Shown here: one piece after another, positions 14,179 through 29,100 of the stretch | How positions within the stretch are numbered: position 1 is the first letter of the stretch | Layout of the letters: each line of letters starts with the position of its first letter | NCBI RefSeq assembly: GCF_019399895.1 | Contig: NC_091872.1 | Location: 3,480,395 to 3,544,394 of the forward strand | DNA: 64,000 nt | DNA from: Cardiocondyla obscurior | Lineage: Eukaryota; Arthropoda; Insecta; Hymenoptera; Formicidae | Direction of reading: 5' to 3' | Position numbers and translations under genes: made by a program | The notes under the pieces: generated by a model | Told to the model about the DNA's origin: nothing | The model's input: the letters and a program-made list of their open reading frames with translations, nothing else | Database searches by the model: none

Positions 14179-17100
14179 ATGGTGGCATCGCAAAATGACG
14201 GTGGCAGAAGTATGGGCGGAGGTGGTGGTGATAGTGGCGGCGGCGGCGGCGATGATACGGTTTACACGGTGACCGTGAGCGGGGTCGGTTACAGAAACGA
14301 GAGTTTCAAGGATGACGGTTCCGACGGCATACCACCGGAGCCACAAAAGCCGCCTCAGCTTCCGGCGGCGGATGACGACACGCAATCGCGGAAATTCAAA
14401 TTGTCGCGCGGCGAGAAATGGCGTATTCTAAAGAACATCGGCACCGTCTCGGTCGCCTTTATGGTGCAGTTCACCGCGTTCCAGGGCACGGCAAATCTGC
14501 AATCGTCGATCAACGCAAGCGACGGCCTCGGCACCGTCTCGCTCTCGGCTATTTATGCCGCCCTGGTGCTCTCGTGCATCTTCGTACCCACTTTCCTCAT
14601 CAAGAGGCTCACCGTCAAGTGGACCCTTTGCGTCTCCATGCTGTGCTACGCGCCGTACATCGGCTCGCAGTTCTACCCGAAATTCTACACCCTGGTACCC
14701 GCTGGAGTGCTCCTGGGTCTCGGTGCAGCGCCCATGTGGGCCGCTAAGGCCACGTATCTGACACAAGTTGGCGGCGTTTACGCCAAGATCACCGACCAGC
14801 CAGTAGACGCAATCGTTGTACGGTTCTTCGGCTTCTTTTTCCTGGCATGGCAAACAGCTGAGCTGTGGGGCAATCTCATATCTTCTCTCGGTAAGTCGGC
14901 ATATAAAAATTATTATTTTAACACTTTAAAAGTAGCTCCGTGTCTGAGGTTATAAAATTTTGTCGATGCGTTATAATTCAGATACGATTAAAAAAAAAAA
15001 AAAATGCTTGGCTGTAATAGTAATCAAGACATTCTTTATAACCAATAATTCACAACATCTCAATACTATCACCGTCTGTTTTTCACGCTCAATTACCAGC
15101 GGTTCGCAATATATCTGTTAATACTGCGCAAATATTCCAGTGGAATGTGTATACAATTGCGTGTCAGCTTATCAGCTTAGATAAAGACAACTATGTTATT
15201 CCTGTATACTACTCTCTATATTATGCACAACTTTGGATCAGCAATACAAACCATTTGTTCGTTATTTTTTTGTCGAGCTAAATAATTTTTCAAGAAGATG
15301 AAGGAAAATGTAAATTAATTGCTGTATAATATACGTGCAGCATGTACTAACAAAAAAGTATAATTACTCTTGGAGCCAATAATAAATGAGATCGACTTGA
15401 ATATTAATGAGATATTAATAATTGATAATTAACATTTATATTCGACTTATCCACATCTATTATTAAAAATATAAAATTATGATTGGGTCCAAAAGCAATT
15501 ATATTTTCTTGCATACGCGCAGTGGAAACGAACGTTGTAGTCAGACTGTCCGACTAATCACATGACGCTTCTCCTGACACGCGTGTACTCGTATCTTTAT
15601 ACCGTCCCGTTTCCGCTGTGTGTGTGAGGGATAACGTGGCCAGTGAGGGACTTGTTAAATATGAGAAGCCACAAGAGCGACGGAGAGAGAATCGCACACG
15701 CTCGCTGAGAAGAAACGAGATTTATCCGGTATAAACCCGCGCCAGTCGGTTTCCGTACTACCTCGTACGCATTCCCCGATACTGCATGCATGTTTAAACA
15801 TATACACACGTACGCACGTCATTGTGTGCCGGTCTTACGTGCGAAGAAACGTTTCTTCGATTTCTTCGTTTCGTCGAACGCCTGTGTCCTACGATTGAAT
15901 TCGGCCTGATGCCATTTTGTACAAGATTCAGTAATACTTCGCAACGTTTTAGAAATCGACACGTGAAAAGAACATACAAAATAAATTATAAAACTAAATT
16001 TAAAGTCAAATTATAAAGCTAGAGTAAAAAAAAAGAAAGAAAAAAAGAACATAATTAGGATTTAATTACGAATAATGTGTGTGAAGTATCAGATAATATA
16101 GAACTCCACGTTATAAAAATATTGATTCGAATAAATGTAAATAATTATGTGGACAGCCAAGTTCGTCTTAAATTATTATTCAATCATTTGACGGACAGTA
16201 AAAAAAAAGTCGATGCCATTGACGCCAAGCAACATTCTCAAATAACAACAAAGGTCAAGATCGGTTTGAGTCCTTGTCGAGGCCGACATGTGTGTAATAT
16301 TATAACGATGAATGGCCGGTAGTTGCATGAAGGTTGCAGATTGCATGGACAGGTATTACTGAATAATTCCTCGAAATCGACGATGCCTTTGTGGAATGAT
16401 TCGATAATATTTGCAGATAACGAATTTCTTATGCATTATGACATCGATTATGGAAGAAGTCGATTAAGTGTATCATATAGAGAACACGTTTATACAATAT
16501 AATCGATCCTAAAGGATCCGGTTTATTTTTGCCAAACTAATTAAAGTTTTAATAATTTGTATTACAGTAAATTGTAATTAAATATATATATTCCTGAATC
16601 TGCAACCTTAATATCAGCGGCACATTTTTGGTTGTGTTTAAAGTCTATATTTTTATCACACACAATTTCGACGAAGGCTATTTTACTTGTTACGATCATT
16701 TAATATTAAGTATTTTAATATTCGAGTCATGATATTTCAAATTTAAAGAAAGTAAAATTTATCGGAATTTAAACTGGACCATTATTATATTATTAAGCTA
16801 TTTTTTACGATAGTTTTAATAGACTTTTGATTTGTCGACGATACCTTGGAATCGCATGACTGGATTAAACTACGTAAACTTCCGTACGGATCTTCCTGCG
16901 TGTTTCCTCGATACTATATAGAGTTTAAAAGTAGACATTTCCGACAATTGGTGACGACAGTGGAGAGAATCGTCGGACACGATGTAACATTATCAACGTC
17001 GTGTGCTTCGGTGAAAGTTTTCCTGATCGACGCACACAGATCACAGCCAATGTAGACTTCAGAATGCCGATAGGCTTTACTTAATTCTCGATTAATTCCC

Positions 17101-20100
17101 GTCTCGGGAAGTGCTCGAGCGTTCCGTGTGAAATTACGACTAACAAAATTCCTGGCACGCCGCGGCAATAGAAGATGAAAGTCGTACGTGTCAGTAGTTC
17201 CGGTCGATGATTTAACCGACGAGAAGCGCGTGCGGCCATTAATTTTTCACGGCAGCGCATCGTAAACGCGCGTTGATATTTGCGCCGGTCGATTTCTCGG
17301 CACACTCGCAGAGGCTTTATCGCCAGTAAACGCGCGTACCTTGTTATATATTACATCACACTCGCGAATAATGGCACTTTGTACGAGCGGCCGCAACGCT
17401 GGAGGCGTTCGAGCGAGTTGTTACAGTTTGGGGCGCGTGGCGCGATTTCTAGTTGAACGTATCCGATACAAGTCGAATACTAATGAAAGTCTTCGAGGAG
17501 GTTTCGTGCAAACGAACGCATTCGATCGCATATTATGCGCTTCCTCATTTACGACACACACGTGCGTGGTCACGTTTGCACAGCTGCAGCCGGGAACCTT
17601 CTTTCTCCGATTGTTCGCGAGCACTTCTTCGATGCGCCTCGCCGATCGGTTCAGTGATCTCGCTCGCTAGTCAAACATGAAATTTTCATACAGGGCCACT
17701 GTCTCAAGATTAAAATAACTTATGGCGACGTAAAGCGCACGTGAACGCGATAAAATCCGTTCACATCGCTTGTCGCGGGTTCTCTTCGCGTTTGTACGAA
17801 GCATACGCAGAATCCTTGTGTAGCATGACTGCGCAATTTCAGCTGTCTTAACCGCGATAATAAAGCAATCGGAGCACGCTAGATTGCGATGTCTATTGCA
17901 TCCCTGTCAGAGGTAATCAGTCGTGATTTACATTCGACAAAGGTCCTCGGTGGCTTCGCGTGTCGCGAATAAAGGTACAGAATTACGCGATTGGATTCCA
18001 CTAGGTTGCAACCGTGACCTCGATGTTCATCGTCACCTCCATCGTAACGAACCGATGCGCATAATCGATTTTTGTTCGATCGTGAAAAGGCTTAAGGTGT
18101 AGCGTGCATAATGCGCAAAACCGCGAGCCCGCAAAATTGATTAGAAAAGACTCCCGTCGGCGGTGAAACTCGTGAGTGAAACATTAATTTACGAAGCGCC
18201 CAGCGTCACGTCTCGTTTTCCTCGTGTCTCGGCTCTCTTACAATCAAGATGAGCCGATATCGCTGGTTTCCGGTACAGCGTAACAGATCGACCTCTCACT
18301 CACACGTGCGATTCTTTAAGTACTCTGTTCGAAACGGCATAATCGACTTGGTAATAAATTGTTACGCGTTCTCTTATCCAAGTATATGCAGTTGCCAAGC
18401 AGATCTTTCGCGTTGATATCTTTCTATTGATTTTATTTCTCGGCTGCAATGTGTAAACTGTGATGTAACAGTTTACGTACAAGTTCAATAATTTTGTAAA
18501 TTAAAAAATAAAGCCTTGCAAACTTTCTCTTGATTGCTATTACATTTTTTTTAATTAAATTCAAATAGCAGAAAATGTAAACGATTCAAAAAATTATTTA
18601 TAACTGGAGAATATTTTTGAATTACAGTCTTAAGCGATGGCGGACACACTGATAGCGGTGATAACAGCACAACCAGCAGCTGGGACAAAATCAAGTTGTG
18701 CGGTGCGGATTTCTGCGTCCTTGGTAACGGAGGCCATGAGAACCTGGAGCGACCGCCGGAATCAGAAATCTACGAAATTTCTGCGATCTACCTCACGTGC
18801 GTCGTCGTTGCGGTGATCATCGTAGCTCTCTTCGTTGATCCTCTCTCCAGGTGAGTGCCGAGTATATTTAATAAACGTACGTTATCGTTTGGGATGCTAA
18901 TAGTTCGCTTATCAGTACCAAGTAGTCTCGTGACAAAATAATATGTTGAACGGGCAAGGACAACGTGGTCATTAAGAAACATTAGAGAGTGGTCGAGATA
19001 GATCTTAACATTTTTACGTGATAATCAAAGCTAATGGACAGAATATTAATCAACTGATCGGATTTGCATATCTATAAATGACACGTATTACACATTTATA
19101 TACAGCCGCCGTATCAATTTGCGCTTATCAATAATAGATCAATTAATTTTCATATTCGTATTGAAACATTAATGTTTAATAAATTTCAACCTGCCATCGA
19201 GATACTCATTAATTACTTAATTATTTTCTGTTTTACATAAAAGGAAAAATAACTAAATTAATTTGAAAAAAAAGAAAAAAAATTCGATACTTCTCCGGTA
19301 CTTTCAGATAGACGAAACATGTACACTGTTTCGTTTGTCTACTCCGATATTGATCTGTGTGAGTAGGATGCGAAATCCGTTCGCCACAAAGAGGTTTATA
19401 ATTGCGCGTTGAGTCAACAATGAAGCTTACTTGCAGAGGTAGAGCATGTCGTAATTATGCGCCGCATGAAAGGTGACATGCACGAGATGTAACAAAGGAA
19501 GCTGCCTCTACCATTCGGTGCCAGTCTGTCTTATCGGTGCACACGATCGCTGACAATAATATATTTTATTTGCGATTTTACATTGAATTACGCGGTTCAA
19601 ACTGTCGCCGCGAGCCGTGCAATTTTACGGATATATGACGTTCTCGCGCGACAGCGTGATATATTATATATTTTCATCGCTCGGCTGTTAAAATAAATGG
19701 CCGAGTGAATGTAAGAGTTCTTTTCTTTCTCCATTTGATAACAACGAGGTGTTGTTTTGGTCAAGTGTCGGTAGCCAAGTCGTTGGCCTTTTTTGTTTGC
19801 AGCCAAGAAAGCGAAACGTGCACGTTTTACAACAAAATTAGCAACTTAATTGAAATTCGCGAGAAGCTCTTATTTAATAAAAGCAGTTTCCCAGGAATAT
19901 CTGGATAAAACGCGATTCGAATCATTTCAAACTTCGTCTTTTTTTCTTTTTAAATCTGCCACGTGATATGCACAGTTTCCCAGGAAAAGGAAATTAATTC
20001 AACAGATTTGCGTTGGCTGAATCATGTTTTCTCTCTCTCCCTCTTTTTGTAACAAGCAGCAATTATAGTTACACTCAGCGCTCGATTACCATGTTGGAAA

Positions 20101-23100
20101 CGTTACACGAGTTATCAGATTATTTAGAAAATTTGAAAATCTTTCAAACAATCGTGCCTCTTTTGTATTATTTTTTTTTTTTCAAAGACGATGAGCAACT
20201 AAGTTGTAGCTATTTTCACGGTGCATCGTCGGCAATTACTGGTTTGCGACCATATCGTCGGCGATTCATCAGTGGAACGTACGTGAAAATTGAGAAGCAG
20301 AAGACAGTCGAGCTTTTGTGGTATTACGAAACGTAGCTTGATAGACGTGATCCGCGAAACATCAGCCCGAATTTCCTCTCCCCTACCCTCTCCGTTTCGG
20401 CATAGCTGTAACCATTGCTCTGCTTATGATTGCGAAATAACGTACATCCGACAGGATGCGCCGGTGGTTGCATAACGCTACACGTAGCGTGAATCGTACT
20501 TATTAAAAGTCGGTAAGTTTCTGGAGGCTTACGTTGCGTCAACGCTATATCCTTCAGTAACGCTGTATAGCAATGCGATTGGTCTGTACTTAAAAAAAAA
20601 AAAAAAAAAAAAATCTTTGTATTTTTTTTTAACGTCGATCATTGAGAGATAATTAATTTGCAATTTACGATTCAACGCGTTGTCTCGCTTATCGGAACTA
20701 TGGCAAAAAAAAAAAAAATATTCAGGCGCGTTGATCGGTGTATAAAATTGATAAATTAAACGCTACCGAGTGTTAACCTTGATGTTAGAATTAACAATTC
20801 TAGAGACATATTTATTGCGGCCCAGAGTGAAACAGACACATTATAGTCGGTATTAAATCAAAGATTTGTTTCATGAACATGGAGAACAAAACAATTATTC
20901 TTTTTTAACAAATTCGCGAAATAATTATTTATAATTAATGACAGGAACTTTATAAGTTACGAACGGATGTCAATAACTTGCGAAAGAGGTAAATTTAATA
21001 ACTCAGTAGTATTAATGATACGGTGCTGAATATTACTATTGATTTATGCGAATATTTATTTTAATATTTAAACATTTTAAATATATTGGGCGATGTTGAA
21101 TAACATCGGATGTATTTCAATATTATACACGCGTCGTTTCGTATTTTGTCACCGATAAAAATCGTTCTTTCATATTCATTCTATCGCGGAGAGATGCTCA
21201 AGGACACGTGCCCGTCCGGATGTAGGCAACTCTTAATGACACGTTGCCCGCCAAATTATTATCGGGCCGAAGATTAGATTGCAACTCAATGTTACAAAGT
21301 CTCAGAAAATACATACCTCGGTTAGATGCGCACGACGTTCTAATGCATACTACCCCATTTGCAATTAACGCAGCCGATATTCCGTGAACTTCCGATAAAG
21401 AAAGGTAAAAAAGATAAAAAATATAGGCTAATAAAGTACGATGTTAAGGACAATTTTATCGATTGGCAAAGACGAAAAACAGGCCGTCTTACACATAGGT
21501 TTTGTTTCCTGTTCACATTTGATCGACTCGTTCAATAAATTTCTTTTATAGATAAATTGAAATATAATAAATATGCATTTACACTTTTCGCGTCGCGCGA
21601 GGTCTCTTTTAATGCAACTCTTCTATAAACCAGTCAGCTACGAACGTTGAAGCATTACGTTCATAATTACATTGAATTGATAGATTGCTATCATGCCGGA
21701 TTTATTCTCGGTTGTAATTATGGTGTTACGATTCCATGACTTCCGACGACAACAGATTCTCATTGTTTTTTACGCCGTTATAAAAGATTGTGCAGACTCC
21801 TATGCTATTTAATTTTATCCTTTGACGAATATAACTTCCTGTACTCAGAGCGCACGACGAAGCATAATGATCTTTTAATATCTTGGTGCATTTAACGTTT
21901 TTATACAATTAACCAAAAAAAAAAAAAAAAAATTTGCGCGCAAAATATTTTTATATAATATAAAAAAAAAATAATTATGAATCGTAATATGCATTGGAGC
22001 ACGTTTATGACAATTATATTAGGTGTTCATTAAATACAAATAATAGCTAATATTTTCAAGCCCGTAAATTTACAACTATTTTTGAGATTTTCCATCGGCT
22101 CTTATCACACTTGCTCTTTTATTATTTCAATGACAGATTTGTCCGGAACTCTGTACTACACTTAAAAGTCCTTAACTACTGAGGAAAATTTATGGCCGTA
22201 GAGCTAGCAATTGTTTTTTTCGCAAAGTCGTACTTCTTCTGATTTATGTATGTTGGTGCTGGTTTTTGATAACGAAAAGCACACAGTGTTAGCTTGACGA
22301 AAAAAAAAAAATGGTGATAAAGCATATCCGTTGCAAAATCCTCACTACATACACGATAATCCAGAAATGTTTTTCATAATACTTTTAACTACAATTTTTT
22401 TTTTATTCTAATGTTGATTCTCTTTTGGTAAAAATTTTATCAGAAAAAGAACATAGCTATGAAAGAGAAAATTTGTAATCGACAGAAAAGTATCGCAATG
22501 AAAAACACTGCGTTGGATTTATCGTAGTTTGTAGCGAAACATATGTATCTAGGACGCGCGACAGCACGTACTGATACAACTCTCATATGCTGTTCATGCT
22601 TAAAATCTGTTGCCAAATAGCACCTCTTCGTGTTCTCGGTTCAAGCAAAAATATATCTCTCGTGCACAACCACTTATTATCACATTTTTGCGACAAACAG
22701 AACTGATAAAAAATAAAAAAAAATTATATTATTTAAAGTAGAAAATATTAGAACTATATACATATATACAAATCTTTTTGCAATTTTGTTAGAAAAAGAA
22801 AATTTAAATACTTAATTTTTATTCGTGGTGTTTTATTAAATTTTATTATCGGTCTATTCTATGCATGCGTCTTTTAAACAATTTTTGTTTAAACGTTCCC
22901 GTATTTTTCCATTAACGACTTTTCTGAAAAACGGACTCGTGTCGGTGCCTGAATCACAGTGTCTCTCTCTTCGCGCATTAAAATCTCACGATCGTCGACG
23001 TTGGGCATTACGTAATCCGTGAACTGATGCATCACGATGCACGAGCTGATGCGCTTCATTCATGCGATCGTTTATGAAGATACCCGCCGTCGTTCAATAA

Positions 23101-26100
23101 TCGCTCACGATGAAACGCAGCACGATCGTGGAGCGCACATAATACCGATGCAGTTAGGAAAACTGACGTTTCCCTCGCTCACCGTATCCCTTTCCGGTCG
23201 ACTCGGTGCATATGCATGCTGCTAATTTGTCCTCGATCGTAAATAGATAGATATGTGCCGGGATTCTAAGGCAAATGCGTATATAAATATATGTTTATGT
23301 ATTTATATATCCCCCATATCACTTGACTTACTTTCGATTTCCGGTGCAAGTAGCTTCGATGCCCAACGGTCCTAAACATGTCGCGTGTCTTGTCGCGTGT
23401 CTACTTGATGCGTTGCAAGTGTCATTAGTAATAACAGTTTTTGAAAAATCATTATTAATACAACAGAATAATTAAACGTTTAGTCTTATTATTAAAAAAA
23501 AAAAAAGAAAAAAATTACTTTATCGCTGGAAAAAGAAATTATTTTAAAAGGAATAAAATATTTGTTACATATTTCAAATAGTTAATTATATCTTTTAGAA
23601 GTTTGGATATAATATTAAAACATATACAAGTAATTACGTTTAAAACACGAGCGTACTTTAGTTGATCTCTAAATGAAATGCATCATTGACACGCTGACGG
23701 GTTCGAGAAATAGTGAACCAGTTTGACGACTGCAGCTGGTAGTTTGTTAACGCTGCAAACGTGACTCTACATCGCTGCAACTTAGCAAGCGACATCATTA
23801 GGAGAAAGACAATCCTGACCTGCATAACGTTCACCACGTTGTCGAAGAAGGCAAACCGTAAAACGAGATCGCGGTGGTCGGTAAATTATTAAAATAATAA
23901 AATGCCAAATATATACATTTTTTGATAAATTATTTACACATTAAAGATGGTATAATAATAAATAATGCAATAAACTTGTTACCGTGATTATTAAATATAT
24001 TTAGTTTTGTTTTTATAGTTTGTATAATTTAAAAAAAAAAAAAAAGTACCAAATAATCACGAATAATAATTTATAATTGTATACGTAAATAACATAAAAT
24101 ATAATTATATACATAATGAGAAAGAAAAGATAAAAAGTTTGTAATGTTGATTTTAAATCAGTTTGACAAATAAGGTCATTGGTTGAGCTTTCTCTTTGAA
24201 ACGCATTATTCACGAAGTGTCGAAAGATCTAAACATTGTACATGTCAATTTTCCGCTCTCTTTTTCCGTCATTCGTCTTAATGGCAACATCGTCCGTGAT
24301 GTCTGCATATTACAGAGAGTATTACGTAAGAAACAAGTGTATTAGATCTGTACGCAGATCGCGGTCGAGACGTCTCTGTTGCCGCTATCTTCCATTTACA
24401 TTACTTCCAAGGTTGCGCCGTAACGGTTTCAGGTCTAGTCTGTAGAAACGTTGGAAAGCGCGACGAAAATATAAAAATCGTCTCTTGTGAAAATACAACT
24501 TCGATTGAAAGACGCGAGGGGATTTAAGGCTTAAAAGTATCGAACAAGAATCGACCGGGCTCAATCATGAAATCGCGGAAACCGCAAAAAGACGCCTCTC
24601 GTCAATTAAATAGTCGTCAGCCAGGTAATTTTATCACTGAAAAACCTTCTCAGGAATAAATATAAATTCCTCCGGGATTCACGCGAGATGTATAATTTAC
24701 TCGCTATCGTATTAATTGCTTTTGTTTAACGAGATGTTAATTTCTCTCAAGTAGGCTAATGTTTTCTCTGAATTTTAAATCACGCGCAGAAGTAAATTGT
24801 TTGTGGTACCATAAAAAATCAACGTATAAAAAAAAAAGAAACCCGTAGCGTAATTAAATTTGTCTTTAGTTAGATACATGCGATAACCCTTTCGTCTTTT
24901 ACTATCGTTTATCACGTTGTCAATATCGCTAGGGGTTAAGTGATCAATTAAAATGCACAATTCGAAAACAATATAAAGTAATCGCATAGCTCGTCAAGAA
25001 AGATCATGCCGTTCGACATCCTTTCGACGTCTCCTTCCGCCTGAGAAAAGGCGGGGTACCTGCTTTTTTTAGCAAGTATCGATTCGTACCTCGTTCTTCG
25101 TTGCTGCCAACGGTGGCCGTGGCTTCGGTCGGGTCCAGAAATCCAGCAAACGTGTTCTCAGGAATGCCGTTCCCCGGGGTGGAGAACATTTGCTGTCAAG
25201 CGTATACCGAGCGTTTAGCGGCGCCGGGAGATTTATTTCGCGAATTCTCACGAACACGACGACGGCGCGGTACCGGCTGCTGTACCATCCTGGGCTTTAA
25301 CTTCTTGCGGATCTCTCGGGGCGACTTACGTGTACTTGGTACGCTGGCTAAATTTAGCCTACACTCGTCGGATGTCGTCGCGAAACACGCAACAGCTATT
25401 AATTTTATGATTCCTACGTAAAGCTTTTAAAATTTCATTGCATTTTAAAATATTTCCTATAATAATAAAATCAAACTTTATAAATAAATTCCAGATAAAA
25501 TTCAGATTCAGAAGTTTTAAATTCGAATTATTATATTGCGATTAAACAGAGATGTGTAAATCGAATTGTCACCCGGTTAATCGGGACAAAAACAATGAAT
25601 GAATTGCTGGCTGGCACACGCGGCAGCGTTCAATGGCAGTGCATAGTGGAAGTTCGCTAATTGCGCAACCCGTTTCCGCGTGGCTCGCGTTGCACGGACA
25701 CTGAATAAGTACATGGACGGTACAATCGCGATGATAATTAATCGCGGTCGTCATTAATCCCCATCCGAGCGAGCGCGCTCTTCCTCTTTGCGAATAGCAG
25801 CGCAAAAGTCTGCCGGAAAATCATATGTTCTAAGCGGCAGCCGATCATCATTGTTCATTCGCGTTTCCCGCTCTTTTGTTCGCCCGACTCTTGACTTATG
25901 CCTCATTACATGCACCGTGCGACGTTACGTTGTAAATTTTAAAATATAACCAAATACAAGGCGAAACATTCTATTAATATATATCACAAGTAGTAGACAT
26001 AAATGACAGTCACTTTGAAATAAATTTTATATAATTTTATATTTTGACAGAAAAATTAAAAGAAAAAGAAAGAGAGAGAGAGAGAGAGAGATAGAGGCTA

Positions 26101-29100
26101 GACATAAATATTGCGTGATGATCGTAACAAATGTAGATGTTTGTACTATTCATCTAAAATTGATAAAAATTGCACAAATTTTCCTGACAGCGGAAAAGCG
26201 AGTGAATGAGAATTCCTCTATTATCGCTGAAGCCTATTATTAGATGAATCGCTCAGCGGTCGCAATTTTGTCTTCCCGGAATCAGACCGATTATTACGTA
26301 CACTCGCTTTATTTCTACACATTTGCAGATCTAGCAACGTCGGCAACTCGTTGTGTTCGATAAGTTAACAGAACGATAAAACACCAAGCTATTATATTTT
26401 AACTGACTTTTCAAGGGGACTAATATTCATTGATTGTTTAATCGTTTTCCAGGTATGGCGAGAAACAACGGCGCTCGGACAGTCAAGAACTGAGCGGCAT
26501 CCAATTGCTCTCTGCTACGGCTTATCAGCTGAAGAAGCCTTATCAGCAACTTCTCATACCCATCACGATATGGATCGGCATGGAGCAGGCTTTCATCGGT
26601 GCCGATTTCACGCAGGTAGGATTTTTAAATCTATATTAATTTTAAAGAGTTCCATTAGACATTTTTCTAGATAAGAAACGGTTTCTAAATGAGATCTGGT
26701 ATTAATCAAAAAGATAAATAATGTTTATACATAACTCGGAAATAAATTGATCTATTCAAAAGTAGAAAAAAAAAGTTTTTTTGTTAGCTGTAAATGTTAC
26801 ATGTTTTTTTTTTTTTTTTTTCCTAAGAAGAGTTTGAAAGGATAAGCTGTAAGAACTACAATGATATTTGTTAATCTAATGCATAGTAAAATATGCAAAT
26901 GTGCTTATCACGATAAATGGGTTCGATCATATGCATTAATAATGCACAATACTTTCTAATGTCAGTTTCGATCACTCGCCGACATATAAATCGACGTCGG
27001 TTTCTCTCTTTCGCGCGCATTGTAAATTGCAGTCGCTATAGTAAAACAATGGTATTCCATTTTGCAATCTAAATAATTACGTTGTGCATCGATCTATTTT
27101 TGCCCCCGGGTCTACGTGTTCCCGCGAAGTATTGATAAGGAAACGGCCGTCCTTGACTTTATACTAGAATCCAACAATAACGCAGCTGACAATGACGTCA
27201 TCTTGGTCCGATTTCGTAATTATAATCCGAACTGTCATCGTGGCGAGCAGTAAATAATAAAAAAAAAGACATTTTTTTTTTTTTAAGCAGAGTTCCGTAT
27301 TCTCGTTTATGGCATTCCTTTCTTATTCCCGGACACGTACAGCTGGCTGTATTTATGGCGTTGCAGACCACGTTCGCAGATTTATCGACGCTGCTCCGCG
27401 ATAACGTAAGCCGCGGATGTAATTATTTGTCATGACAGACGGCAGTTTTCGAGAAAACAGTAAAATTTCGACCGCGGAAGGATTACTTCGCCGCAGGATA
27501 TGTAGCCACAGACGTGTCGATACAATAGCTTTTAGTAGTACATGCAAAAACACGAAAAGAACGTCTGATTAGGACTCGAACAATGATTTTAAGCGCGTTA
27601 TTTCTTGCGCAGAACTGTCGCTTGATTTACGGTTATATTTAACAAAGGTATTTCAGCTCCGTTTATTTTTATGTAAAATTATGTAATTACCTTTAGCGCT
27701 TCGCGAGAGACATTGTTCTTCCCGATCGGATCCCGAGAATCTGCGATTAACCTACTTCCGAGACCACAAGGATATATGTAATAGAATCTGGTCAGTCATC
27801 GAGCTCTGCAACCGGTCGGTCTCTCCGCAGATTTTCTCTTTTTGCGGCGCTCTTTAACTGGCGCCAGAATCTGTCTTTCTTGATCTCGAACCACCGCAAG
27901 CCGTAACATTCTTTTTTATCCTTGTTGCTAATGATTCTTACTCGCGATGGAAATCAGTAGACACTTTTCTTTTCTTCGGCGCGGAAACTGTCGGCCAGGA
28001 TCGTTGACGTATTATATCCTTCTTGACTTTTTAATCGTCGCCTCTGAAGCTGAAGCGGAGATTTACTGCTCCAGCTCCACTTTCTACGAAATTAGTATCA
28101 ATTTCCGTTCGACAGATTCTAAATTAGCTCTTGTACCTGTACACTTGACGTCATAAGTATAAATTTATCCCGCCAGAATTTAATTTTACATCAACAAGTA
28201 AAGTAATTTAATCTTATATTTGTTTTATTATTATTTTTTTTTTCCGTAATTATTTTATCTGCAAAATCACGTATGTATGTTCGTACTTATTTTCTTCTTA
28301 CCTTTTGCTCGAGATCTTTCTTTTCACGCGCTATCTCACAGATAACAAATCGCGATCAAATGTAACGAAAGATCAATCTGGATCAGCTGTACACGATGTA
28401 GAACGCCGGTTTCTCGATGCGTGACGGCCACACGAGGACGTACATACGACCGTCCTCCGGAAACACGTGTTACCGATTAGAGATATGGGATTTGTAAGAA
28501 CAAAGCTTGTGTGTTAACTCTTCCAACTGATGGCTTTATTGAAAAATAAATTACACGCCGCATACACGATTAAAACCTTCTACAGCAACGAAATATATGT
28601 ATAAAAAAATTTTATCGCTAATTAGATATGTTTCATACACTTAAAAAAAAAACGCATGCTATATGTCTATATTATAATAAATTGAAAAATTTGGATTATT
28701 GAAATATTTCTCATACATATAAATTATAAAATGTGAACTTTGTGAAACAAATACGAAAACATTAAATATATGTTTAACGAGACATGAATGCTTCGGTTGT
28801 GTGAGCATTAAAATCTCCGAACTCCGAGTTATGCGCGGTACATTTTAATAAAACAATAACTTTAAAAGAAAGTAAGCTAAATTGTAATAAAAGTTTTTGT
28901 GGAAGAGGGAAAATACAGTAAAATATATATTAGATACTCGAACAGAAGCATTTAAAGCAATTAAACGAATAGATACGTAAAAAAAATTGTAGCAGGATGT
29001 GGCACGATGCTTGTTTACGTACTGCATAAGGGATGCAATTAAAAGTCTCTCTAAGAAGTGACCAGCGATATGTAAGAAAGAAAGAATACGGCGGTAATCA

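Noticed and set aside
14167..14853. Antisense and shifted open frames over the first UNC93-like coding exon
   Set aside because: They are shadows of a GC-rich real exon; only the + frame from 14179 carries family motifs and correct splice joins.
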